A stretch of 64,000 nucleotides of DNA, from the NCBI GenBank assembly GCA_964036045.1, contig OZ038382.1:142674961-142738960 (forward strand), given 5' to 3'. The stretch is from Eutreptiella sp. 'Long Island Sound 2002'. Taxonomy: Eukaryota > Euglenozoa > Euglenophyceae > Eutreptiales > Eutreptiaceae. A program made the position numbers and the translations under genes. Position 1 is the first letter of the stretch. Each line of letters starts with the position of its first letter. Below, piece by piece: positions 46,086-55,202 of this stretch. The notes below the pieces were generated by a model, which worked only from the letters and a program-made list of their open reading frames with translations, had not been told where the DNA came from and did no database searches.

Positions 46086-46255
46086 AAGTGGTCAAAAATG
46101 CTATATAGGCCAGGTATTTGCACTGTGTGCCCTCTGCGTGGGCACTGCGTGCATGCTGCGCACGCATAGCCCGGGATACTCACCCAAGAATACCTGTCAC
46201 CTGACTGGTTGCACAGCAAAGCAGCAAAGCCCACATGAGAACGACGAAACTGCCT

Positions 46256-46474
46256 TCAACTTGGTACTGCACTGTCCCTATGAACAAACCACTCAGCCTT
46301 GTAAAGTCCGCTTGCTTCGAGAGTTTCGGTGCCCGTGGCTTCGCTCTTGGAGGCGGATGAGGTGTCCCTTGACTCGGAGCGCGGGGAATGCGTTGTCCGT
46401 GGTCTCTTGGGTGATGGGGACCGCGAATAGGGTGAAGGGGAGGGCGGTGGTGATTCTGAGCGTGGACGCGACAC
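46256..46474 (-). CDS. RS-domain-like ORF
   Basis: The frame reads SRPRSESPPPSPSPYSRSPS and then PKRPRTTHSPRSESRDTS, typical of the Arg/Ser-rich tails of splicing factors, followed by an ordinary sequence to the stop. There is no ATG at its start, so it would be an internal exon or a decayed fragment. Low-complexity Pro/Ser/Arg can arise by chance in GC-rich DNA. Confidence 0.3.
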   Translation of the reverse strand: MSRPRSESPPPSPSPYSRSPSPKRPRTTHSPRSESRDTSSASKSEATGTETLEASGLYKAEWFVHRDSAVPS

Positions 46475-46998
46475 ACTTGTTGATGGCGAGCAAGATCAGT
46501 GATGTGCTGGGGACGAAGGCCGTACCACAAACTCCTGAAGGTCCGCGGGCTATGTATGGCTACATCACCCCTGCCTTCTCGGGGTCCCAATAGTGGGGAG
46601 AGTTCAATATGGGGGATGGAAAATGGGTAAAAATGGTTGACATTGGGCAACGAGAGGTGACAATTCAAATGTGCCACATCCGAAATGCATAGGAAGCTAA
46701 AAAAACCCCAGTATGGAACCAAAAACTTGTCAAAAGGGGCCAAAAATAGGGTCTGAGTATTGGCCAACATTCAAAACTTTGCACTGCGTGTGCACTGTGT
46801 GCGCACTGCGTGCGCAGTGCGTGCATGGCATTCCCATAGTGGTAGTGGGAGGTGCGCTAAGCAAACCCTTCCCCCCCAAAAAGGGGGGGGTTTCGGTTAT
46901 GTGAAAACCCTACTTTTGCCTAAAAATTTGGCCAATGAAAAAAAGGGGGGGGTTATGTAAAACCCCCATGCTGTCATTCTCGGCAGAAACGCCCCCCC

Positions 46999-48690
46999 CC
47001 AATACCTAGGCCCACTAGGCTGCGGCAAGCTGCAAGCTCAAGCTCCAACAGGTGGGTGCCCAAATGGGTCAACAGGGTCCAGTAGGGGCAAAAAGATGAC
47101 TTTTCTCAAAAATGATCCTAGACCATGTGCGACGCCAAAACAAGTGTTTTTGGACCGTTTTGAGCTTGTGGTGGCCCATTTTGGTCCTCCGAAAATCCCA
47201 AAAATGCCTCGAAAATGGGCTGTTTTGGGACCAAAAATGGGTCAAAAATGGGTCAAAAACGCATTTTTCCAAACCTCATCAAGGACCATTTGGGGTGCAC
47301 AAACGGGTGAGATGGGCCCATTTGGAGCCCATTTTGGGGCATTTTGGCCCCTCAGAAGTCCAAAAAGCCTTGAAAGTGGGCCTCGTGGTGATGGGGTTCA
47401 CTTGCAAGCTGATTACACTTTGTCAAGAGCCATCAATGTGTGAATCATTCTTGATGTCCCTCACCAGTCATAGCTGATGTTCCCTCCCCCACCAGCTCGG
47501 TCCCAATATTCAGTCTTGATTAGGGATAGGGGTTAGGGTCACTGAGCTGGTGGAACCAGTCTTGGTTTTATAACCCTCTTTAGTGTCTAGGGCAGACCTA
47601 CCAGGTTTAGCAGCAGCAGCAGCACATGCGAAATGGGCAAAAATCATAACCCCCTCAGGGTGCTTTAGATTCAGGTGAAATTTTGGCGGATGATACCTAT
47701 GGGTGTGAAGTACAATCACACAAAGTTTGAGCGAGAAACTCAACGATGGCGGCTGGGAACGGGATTCGCAAGTAGCGGACCTCAGTTTCAAAAACTGCAG
47801 TTTAGGGCCAAAAACAGCCATTTTTGGGCCAAAAAAAGCCGTGGAACACATTCAAAACGGCCAAGCGAAGGGAGACGGTGGGTACACTCCACGTGCGGCT
47901 TGACTGCCCCGTGTCAACAAGCCCTTTGCGGCCCTCTAACTCCATGATATGTCCCAGAAACGGCCCCAAAAGGCCCCCTGAAGCTCCAAATGCCGACAGC
48001 CACAAACCAATAATAGGCCATATCTTTGGCTACATGGCTCAAAATGCGATTCCGAGGGCACCTACTCCACCCACAACCCTCCACTTTTTGTGGTTTCCAC
48101 CCCTCAGAATTGCCCAAACGGACGCCTAGACCCCAATACCTAGGCCCACTAGGCTGCGGCAAGCTGCAAGCTCAAGCTCCAACAGGTGGGTGCCCAAATG
48201 GGTCAACAGGGTCCAGTAGGGGCAAAAAGATGACTTTTCTCAAAAATGATCCTAGACCATGTGCGACGCCAAAACAAGTGTTTTTGGGCCGTATTGAGCT
48301 TGTGGTGGCCCATTTTGGTCCTCCGAAAATCCCAAAAATGCCTTGAAAATGGGCTGTTTTGGAACCAAAAATGGGTCAAAAATGGGTCAAAAATGTGTTT
48401 TTCCAAACCTCATCCTAGACCATTTGGGGTGCACAAACGGGTAGAATGAGCCCATTTTGAGCCCATTTTCAGCCGATTTTGGGGCATTTTGGCCCCTCAG
48501 AAGTCCAAAACAACCTTGAAAGTGGGCCTCATGGTGATGGAGTTCACTTGCAAGCTGATTTCACTTTGTCAAGAGTCATCAATGTGTGAATCATTCTTGA
48601 TGTCCCTCACTAGTCATAGCTGATGTTCCCTCCCCCACCAGCTCGGTCCCAACATTCAGTCTTGATTAGGGCTAGGGTTGCTGTTAGGGC
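46999..48690 (+). repeat. 1.15-kb satellite array, continuation after the insert
   Basis: It starts mid-unit at CCCCAATACCTAGG, has a unit start at 47539 and ends at about 48690. The full unit carries the same diagnostic variant (ATCATAACCCCCT) as the units at 40.6-43.0 kb, so this is the same array resumed on the far side of the 43863-47000 insert. Confidence 0.88.
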
Positions 48691-49298
48691 TTGTAGCCCT
48701 CGCGTAGCCCTCCTTCAGGTCAAAAATTTTTCTTGTTGTTTAACACAAATATGAATTCTCTACAAAATTTTGAGTCTTTTGACTATAAACACATAGTATG
48801 AAAAAAAATTGGCGCCTTCGGCGCCGGACAGTTTTCTCTGGGGACACTTGTTGGGGGCCGACCCAGCACCACTATCTTTCAAAGCCCGGGGGGGGGGGGG
48901 GGTCGCATACAAGGACCCGGCCCGGCCGCCCCCCCCCGGGAGCGGGAACCCGTTACGTAGTAGCACGTGACGATGGCTCCCATCACGGATGTGGCAGGGA
49001 TGGGACACGTGTGATATTTTGCCTTTGTGGATGGTCATAATATCAGAAATCTGTAAAAAAAAAAGTTTTCGATTTCACCGGTTTCAAGCCGTTGAGGCTG
49101 AAAAATGCTTCGTGTGCTGCTCACCGCTGGTGTATGACTCGTTGCTGGATATCCCCCGTCCCACAACACCCGAGGTCAGTGTCAGTTGCCTGCTTGATGG
49201 CTTGAGGGGCCCGCAGGGTGAGCACCATGCGTGGGCAATCAAAGGTCGTCCCCTACATCGTAACCGCAGAGATACAAGTGCAAATGCTGCGCACATCC
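48691..49298. other. Intron sequence, G14 run
   Basis: Within the long aminopeptidase intron. A G-homopolymer lies at about 48889-48902 and a GCGCCTTCGGCGCC hairpin at about 48810. No gene recognised. Confidence 0.4.
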
Positions 49299-50027
49299 TC
49301 AGAAAATCCAATGCCTCCGCCCCCAACGAATGCAACTTACACAGAGTGACGTAAGAGGAAGCAATGGAAGCAATGAAACCCATGGTTTGTCTGAGACTAC
49401 CCCCCCCCCCCGCGCGCTCCCTGGAATGCTGGGATCACCTCTTGTCAACCCTCCCCGCTTCACCAAATATTCTTGTCCCAGATCATTGGCATATCTATTT
49501 GGCACAACCTTCTTCAAGTGTACAAACCTTTCAGGGCATACCGAAATTGCATCACCAACCAACTCTCCGCCGAGGAAGCAGAGCAAGCAGGGCGGCGAGA
49601 ACCCCGGGAGGTGCACCAGGTGGGGCGAAACGGTCCCCACCCACTTTGCTGGTCGTCGGACGAAAGCGACAACGGGGGGGATGGGTTCGCCCATCCAACT
49701 GGTAAGGCACCTCACGCTCACAGCTCGATTATCACCTTCACCGGCTTTCTCTCTGGTAAGGTCATCTGTCTCTGTGACATGTGTGGTCTTCGGACATTCT
49801 TGTTTTGGCTGGGAATGATTGTAGAAACATTTCGTCCCATAGCGGCAGGTTCCCATACGATGGTAGTGACATTGGGGTCCGGGGGTCCGTAACCCGCCCC
49901 CCCTTCTCCAAGAGACACCCCTCTCCCTTGTAATGGTGTGGGATGCCCTGTCCTGACTCCAACGATTCCGCGCCACCCTTTCCCAGTGCCCCTCAAAAAC
50001 TGCGGTTTCAGGGTCTAAATGGTACAA
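49299..50027 (-). CDS. Frame with a CCCH zinc finger, possible nested exon
   Basis: A 242-codon frame contains CHYHRMGTCRYGTKCFYNH at 49871-49815. This is a perfect C-x7-C-x5-C-x3-H zinc finger, the type that binds AU-rich or other RNA and is common in mRNA-regulating proteins. The following residues (KTTHVTETDDLTREKAG) look protein-like. The rest of the frame does not and probably reads into non-coding DNA. It lies in the long aminopeptidase intron on the same strand. It may be one exon of a nested or relic gene. Confidence 0.4.
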   Translation of the reverse strand: MYHLDPETAVFEGHWERVARNRWSQDRASHTITRERGVSWRRGGGLRTPGPQCHYHRMGTCRYGTKCFYNHSQPKQECPKTTHVTETDDLTREKAGEGDNRAVSVRCLTSWMGEPIPPVVAFVRRPAKWVGTVSPHLVHLPGFSPPCLLCFLGGELVGDAISVCPERFVHLKKVVPNRYANDLGQEYLVKRGGLTRGDPSIPGSARGGGVVSDKPWVSLLPLLPLTSLCVSCIRWGRRHWIF

Positions 50028-50236
50028 TACTCATCGTTCCTTCCCACCCACACTCTCTTGCCCCTTCTCTGCCCCCGTGCATCCCTTCCAGCCCTTCATC
50101 CCTCTTCCCCACCTCCTCGGGGTATCCCTTCGCGCATCCTGTCCCACCTGCCTCCCTCCGGCACACCCTGTGAGCGGCTAGGGTGGGACTCCCCATACTG
50201 ATATCATAGCACCCACACCAGAGCAAGGGGACATGC

Positions 50237-50457
50237 CTTGTACGACTTGAGGATCTCGTGTGGTTTGCACGCGTCCTTCCCAATCGCATTCTCTGCCAAG
50301 GCCACAACGCCCACCACGTTGGCCCTCACCCCGGTAGCGGCCAGCGCGTGCATCAGCCCCAGGACTGAGCAGGCTCCTCCCTTGTCCATGTGCATGTTCT
50401 CGATGGATCCAGTAGGCTTCAGGTTCAAGCCACCACAGTCGAACACCAGCCCTTTGC
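50237..50457 (-). CDS. Leucyl aminopeptidase (M17), metal-binding exon
   Basis: This 221-base exon lies between CTCACAG|GCAAAG and ACAAG|GCATGT. It encodes GKGLVFDCGGLNLKP, with the metal-binding Lys and Asp, then HMDKGGACSVLG with the next metal Asp, then a helix and NAIGKDACKPHEILKSYK. It enters in phase 1 (completing GTTG|GC, so VVGKG) and leaves in phase 0, so it joins both neighbouring exons without a frame break. The donor is GC instead of GT. No closer GT restores the conserved SYKGLTV junction. Confidence 0.92.
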
Positions 50458-50532
50458 CTGTGAGAACAAATAACATCACAAACTGGTGCGGGGCGGTCGG
50501 GCTCCCGAGATGCAGCTTAACGGGCATTTGGT

Positions 50533-50692
50533 GAAACCTAGTATGCACGTAGCAAAACCTAGTAAAATGTAGCAAAACCTAGTAAAATGTAGCAAAACCT
50601 AGTAAAAAAAAAATTTTTAAAAAAAAAAATTTTACTAGGTAAAAAAAGCAAAAATTTTAAAAAAATTTCCCTTACTAGGTTACTAGGTAGTG
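50533..50692. repeat. CCTAGTAAAA palindrome cluster, left
   Basis: Repeated AGCAAAACCTAGTAAAATGT units are followed by a long A/T palindrome in which CCTAGTAAAA...TTTTACTAGG face each other. It starts about 75 bases upstream of the acceptor of the 50457-50237 exon. A related cluster lies at 52993-53208. Confidence 0.75.
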
Positions 50693-50945
50693 ACAAATTT
50701 GGACATGAATTTGAACAAAAAACACCAAGTTTATGGGGGGGGGGGGGGTCAACGGTAGGTGGTATTTATGTTGAAGGGCATGGTGCCCCCTGGTCTACTC
50801 CAAGCCACTTGTGTAAGTGGCGCCCCACCCGGGCCAAACCGTGTATTGCAAGGTCAGCAAAAATAAAATGAGGCTCAAGAAAAGAAGGAGCTTTTATTAT
50901 ATCATAAATATATATATACATATATGAGGTGCACACACGTGTGCT

Positions 50946-51305
50946 TTATATGAAGTCGCAAAACACGCGCTTGTAGATGAGGTCCAACTTCTTATCTTTG
51001 TATGTGGGTTGTGCAGAGGGAGGGTTGTGCTTGCACATGTTGCGAAGCACGCCCGTGGTCTTTTCTTCCAACTCTTTGATTAGATTTTTGTCATACTCCA
51101 ATTTCCCAGAGGCATCTTTGGGGTAATGCTCTGGAACAAAAATTTCTTCACCACGGATCACCACCTTTGGACGGACCTCATCTACAGAAGGCGGCTTGTC
51201 AACCACAAGCCGGTCACCCAAGGCGAATGCCAACACAATGCATGCCAGTGTGGCAGTAAATTGCACTCTCCATTTGTGCAATGCCACACATATCTCCGAG
51301 GGACA
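50946..51305 (-). CDS. Small secreted-type protein fragment
   Basis: The frame reads HKWRVQFTATLACIVLAFAL, a basic start and hydrophobic core like a signal peptide, then GDRLVVDKPPSVDEVRPKVV and a charged tail rich in Lys/Glu, ending KRVFCDFI at TGA or TAG 50946. There is no in-frame ATG before the hydrophobic segment; upstream lies satellite. A pyrimidine-rich acceptor (TTTCTGTCCCTCGGAG) at about 51296-51311 could start the exon. An AATAAA-type signal lies about 50 bases after the stop. I do not recognise the protein. Confidence 0.4.
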   Translation of the reverse strand, partial: CPSEICVALHKWRVQFTATLACIVLAFALGDRLVVDKPPSVDEVRPKVVIRGEEIFVPEHYPKDASGKLEYDKNLIKELEEKTTGVLRNMCKHNPPSAQPTYKDKKLDLIYKRVFCDFI

Positions 51306-51344
51306 GAAACCGGAAGCATGCAGGGCACACCGATAAACTCCACA

Positions 51345-52994
51345 ATCAGAAGTGGCCCACTTGTGGGCAAGGTGGCTACTTAACCCCTGCCGCCTCGGGG
51401 ATCCCCACCGCTTCAGAGCGGGGGACAGAATCAGAAGTGGCCCACTTGTGGGCAAGGTGGCTACTTAACCCCTGCCGCCTCGGGGATCCCCACCGCTTCA
51501 GAGCGGGGGGCAGAATCAGAAGTGGCCCACTTGTGGGCAAGGTGGCTACTTAACCCCTGCCGCCTCGGGGATCCCCACCGCTTCAGAGCGGGGGGCAGAA
51601 TCAGAAGTGGCCCACTTGTGGGCAAGGTGGCTACTTAACCCCTGCCGCCTCGGGGATCCCCTCCGCTTCAGAGCGGGGGGCAGAATCAGAAGTGGCCCAC
51701 TAATGGGCAACGTGGCTACATAACCCCTGCCGCCTGGGGGGTCCCACCGCTTCAGAGCGGGGGGCAGAATCAGAAGTGGCCCACTTGTGGGCAAGGTGGC
51801 TACTTAACCCCTGCCGCCTCGGGGATCCCCACCGCTTCAGAGCGGGGGGCAGAATCAGAAGTGGCCCACTTGTGGGCAAGGTGGCTACTTAACCCCTGCC
51901 GCCTCGGGGATCCCCACCGCTTCAGAGCGGGGGGCAGAATCAGAAGTGGCCCACTTGTGGGCAAGGTGGCTACTTAACCCCTGCCGCCTCGGGGATCCCC
52001 ACCGCTTCAGAGCGGGGGGCAGAATCAGAAGTGGCCCACTTGTGGGCAAGGTGGCTACTTAACCCCTGCCGCCTCGGGGATCCCCACCGCTTCAGAGCGG
52101 GGGGCAGAATCAGAAGTGGCCCACTTGTGGGCAAGGTGGCTACTTAACCCCTGCCGCCTCGGGGATCCCCACCGCTTCAGAGCGGGGGGCAGAATCAGAA
52201 GTGGCCCACTTGTGGGCAAGGTGGCTACTTAACCCCTGCCGCCTCGGGGATCCCCTCCGCTTCAGAGCGGGGGGCAGAACCAGAAGTGGCCCACTAATGG
52301 GCAACATGGCTACATAACCCCTGCCGCCTGGGGGGTTCCCACCGCTTCAGAGCGGGGGGAAGAACCAGAAGTGGCCCACTTGTGGGCAAGGTGGCTACTT
52401 AACCCCTGCCGCCTGGGGGATCCCCACCGCTTCAGAGCGGGGGGCAGAATCAGAAGTGGCCCACTTGTGGGCAAGGTGGCTACGTAACCCCTGCCGCCTC
52501 GGGGATCCCCACCGATTCAGAGCGGGGGGCAGAATCAGAAGTGGCCCACTTCCGGGCAAGGTGGCTACTTAACCCCTGCCGCCTCGGGGATCCCCACCGC
52601 TTCAGAGCGGGGGGCAGAATCAGAAGTGGCCCACTTGTGGGCAAGGTGGCTACTTAACCCCTGCCGCCTCGGGGATCCCTACCGCTTCAGAGCGGGGGGC
52701 AGAATCAGAAGTGGCCCACTTGTGGGCAAGGTGGCTACGTAACCCCTGCCGCCTCGGGGATCCCCACCGCTTCAGAGCGGGGGGCAGAATCAGAAGTGGC
52801 CCACGTGTGGGCAAGGTGGCTACTTAACCCCTGCCGCCTCGGGGATCCCCTCCGCTTCAGAGCGGGGGGCAGAATCAGAAGTGGCCCACTTGTGGGCAAG
52901 GTGGCTACGTAACCCCTGCCGCCTCGGGGGTCCCCACCGCTTCAGAGCGGGGGGCAGAATCAGAAGTGGCCAACAAGTGGGCAAGGTGGCTACC
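51345..52994 (+). repeat. 85-bp hairpin satellite, array 2
   Basis: About 19 units with exact 85-base spacing (51428, 51513, 51598). Each unit has three potential hairpins: GCCCAC-TT-GTGGGC, the palindrome GGGGATCCCC and CCGCT-TCAG-AGCGG. It lies in the intron between two aminopeptidase exons, directly upstream (minus strand) of a secreted-type frame, and ends at a cluster of CCTAGTAAAA palindromes. Confidence 0.93.
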
Positions 52995-53208
52995 CAGTAA
53001 CCTAGTAAAAAAAAAAACTTTTGTTTTCACTAGGTTCTGAAACCTAGTAAAAACAAAAACTTTTTTTTTACTAGGTTTTGAAACCCAGTAAAAAAAAAAC
53101 TTTTTTTTCACTAGGTTCCCAATACCTAGTAAAAAACCAGTGAACCTAGTAAACCGTTACCTAGTAAAAAAAAAATTTTTTTAAAAAAAAATTTTTACTA
53201 GGTTTCAC
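52993..53208. repeat. CCTAGTAAAA palindrome cluster, right
   Basis: Alternating CCTAGTAAAA and TTTTACTAGG or TTTTCACTAGG blocks form at least four nested inverted pairs, ending in a near-perfect A/T palindrome at 53158-53206. It abuts the end of satellite array 2. Confidence 0.75.
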
Positions 53209-54365
53209 TACAGACCCCAGCCTAACAAAAGGCCAGTCCGCTGCACCCCCACAGAGACAGGCTGGCTGACACGGATCTCGGTTTTCGACTGCGAGGGGGG
53301 TTCATCGGAAGGATTTTGTGTGTTTCGTGTTTTGTGCTGTGGTTACGGGGGAGGGTCGCAAAGCCTCACGCTATGCGGTAGCCACCCTGGTGCTACTGTT
53401 CATTCCCGTACACCAAAAACTGGGAGGGGGGCGGGGCATAAAGGCCATGTTTCTGGTGTGGCCGGGTTGGTTGGGTGGACGGGCCCGGCCAATCCATCCT
53501 CCATTGTCAATGACAATTTCCTGAGGGCCTAGACGAAGTACCACCAAATTGTCCGCGCCACTTTCCTGAGGGCCGAGACGAGGTGCTGCAGAGTTACCTG
53601 GGGATGCAAAGTTGAGGGTGGGGAAATTTTCATACCAATTGATAGATACCACTGGAAAATTTTTGGCACCAAATTCCTCAATGGTGGCACAACAGGCATG
53701 GCTTATCCTGCACCGAAGAGGCGATGTGTGCGCCGTGTGCCCGCCAAGTGTGTCAAAGGGGGGTCGATGATTTTTGCAGAACCCTAGGAAATATTTTCGT
53801 AGAAATTTTGGAAACATGCCTACCTTGTACGAGTGGCAAATAGGGGGACTTTATGGCAAAATGGTGCCACATTCACACTAGGTTCAACCCACATTCAAAA
53901 GCAACGTTATTGGCCATTCACAAAAGGTAGTACTATGAAAGCTTCGTTGTGGTAAATCAAGTGCCAAGAGCGCTAAAAATCAGACCTGTAAAACTGGTTG
54001 CGAGTGAATTAGGTGCGCTGTTCATGCTCCCAAATTTGTGACATTCCAAGACTTCGCACTCTCCCCATCCAATCAAGGGGGGGTGTGGCGCAACATTCTG
54101 GCCATGGGGACTGGTGTGATGAGGATGGGGTGATGTATAAAAAAGAAAATGCATTTCTTTCCAGGCGGACGTGAGCACAGGCCCTGCCTCTCCCGACAGT
54201 CAGGGTTATCTTAGACTGGCATGTGTGAGGACTGCATGCAATTCACCAACATCGATTGGCAGAGTATGCACGCACGCTTGCACCCATGCCCATGTGCTCG
54301 CGTGCGCTGGCAAGCGCGCATTCACCAAGCATGACGAGCTCACGCGGCTGCACATACTGCCATAC
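53209..54365. other. Aminopeptidase intron, no other gene seen
   Basis: No coding frame or repeat family was recognised besides the minus-strand donor at 54365. It is the upstream part of the 3.9-kb intron. Confidence 0.5.
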
Positions 54366-54681
54366 CAACAACTCCCATGGTCTTGTCGGAATCTGGATCG
54401 CCCTTGTAATGCATGTAGACGATCTTTGGTTCATGAGCAGCCCCTCCGCCTACCGCCCGAATCAGGTTCATGCCCTTGGCCTTGATCTCCTCCATATCCA
54501 CGACGCGGGTCTCGATGCTGGGGAACTTGGCGCACAGCTCCAATGCCTTGTCTGCCATCCAGTCAGTGGTGGCAATATCCGCTCGGGTGTTTAGGAGGTC
54601 CCGAGTGATGCATGTGCTCGTGGCAAGAGTGACGTACTCATCGACGGTTGCCGCAGGTGTTGAGGTGAGGAGGGTAAGGTC
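54366..54681 (-). CDS. Leucyl aminopeptidase (M17), upstream exon
   Basis: The 316 bases start after TTCCACAG|GACC and end GTTGTTG|GTATGG (GT donor). The product reads TLATSTCITRDLLNTRADI (family pattern of N-A-x-x-x-A-R-D-L-x-N-T-P), a variable helix region, then GMNLIRAVGGGAAHEPK and VYMHYKGDP, which lead into the catalytic domain. The preceding N-terminal domain of about 150-200 residues is not found. Its exons must lie further right, beyond or between the retroelements at 55-63 kb, or outside the window. Confidence 0.88.
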
Positions 54682-55026
54682 CTGTGGAAGACGGAGGTAA
54701 AACGTCTTGGACGGGGAGAAACGGCATTGCATGTCTATGCAGCATTGGGGGAGTGCACCAGAAATATGGAGTAGGAGCAGTAGGGCCACGAACTGTCAGG
54801 TATGGAACCTGAACTTTGCTGCGGCCCGGCCTGCCTTCACACGGCCTTCACTGCATTCTCAGTTCACAACAGTGCAAATCAGTTCTTGCCAGTTCGAGTT
54901 ATCTGGTCCCTGAACCTCCCTGGCTGGGGTCAGAGGCCCCACAAGTGAGGGGGAAATTTTCAGGTGGGGAAAATTTGGGCATTTTGATGCCTTGTGTACA
55001 GACCGCAGATAGTATGCACGAAGTCG

Positions 55027-55137
55027 CCCCCCCCCCCCCTACCTACCCCCCCCCCTACCCCCCCATCCCCCCCCTTACCCCCCCCCTACCTCCCCCCTAC
55101 CTCCCCCCTACTTCCCCCCCCTACCTCCCCCCCCGCA
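55027..55137. repeat. (CCCCCCTAC)n low-complexity tract
   Basis: C-runs of 5-12 bases are separated by TACC or TAC over 110 bases. It lies just before the LINE-like element. Confidence 0.85.
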
Positions 55138-55202
55138 TGACCCCCTGGAGCACCTGCAGCGCAGCCCCCTGACCTGGGCCGCCTCCGTATCGTCACAGCC
55201 AA

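Larger units (their letters stand above)
43863..47000. mobile_element. 3.1-kb insert in the satellite, inverted G/C-run ends
   Basis: The left end is an 18-base G run followed by CGTTTCTGC (43863-43889). The right end is GCAGAAACG followed by a C run (46983-47000), so the termini form an inverted repeat GGGGGGCGTTTCTGC. Just inside both ends is a direct repeat with TTTTGCCTAAAA, then TTGGCCA and a G run (43910-43945 and 46913-46952). It contains a 63-bp repeat, an 85-bp satellite array and two Ser/Arg-rich frames. No transposase is recognisable. The flanking satellite phase does not match across it, so this is not a simple insertion. Confidence 0.45.

Noticed and set aside
34386-48450. Recurrent frames of 60-170 codons in the 1.15-kb satellite on both strands
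   Set aside because: They exist because the unit is repeated and low in stops. Frames shift with indels between units, opposite strands are equally open and no domain is visible.
51345-52994. CRISPR-like direct repeats
   Set aside because: Units are contiguous 85-mers with no unique spacers and lie in a eukaryotic intron. It is a tandem satellite.
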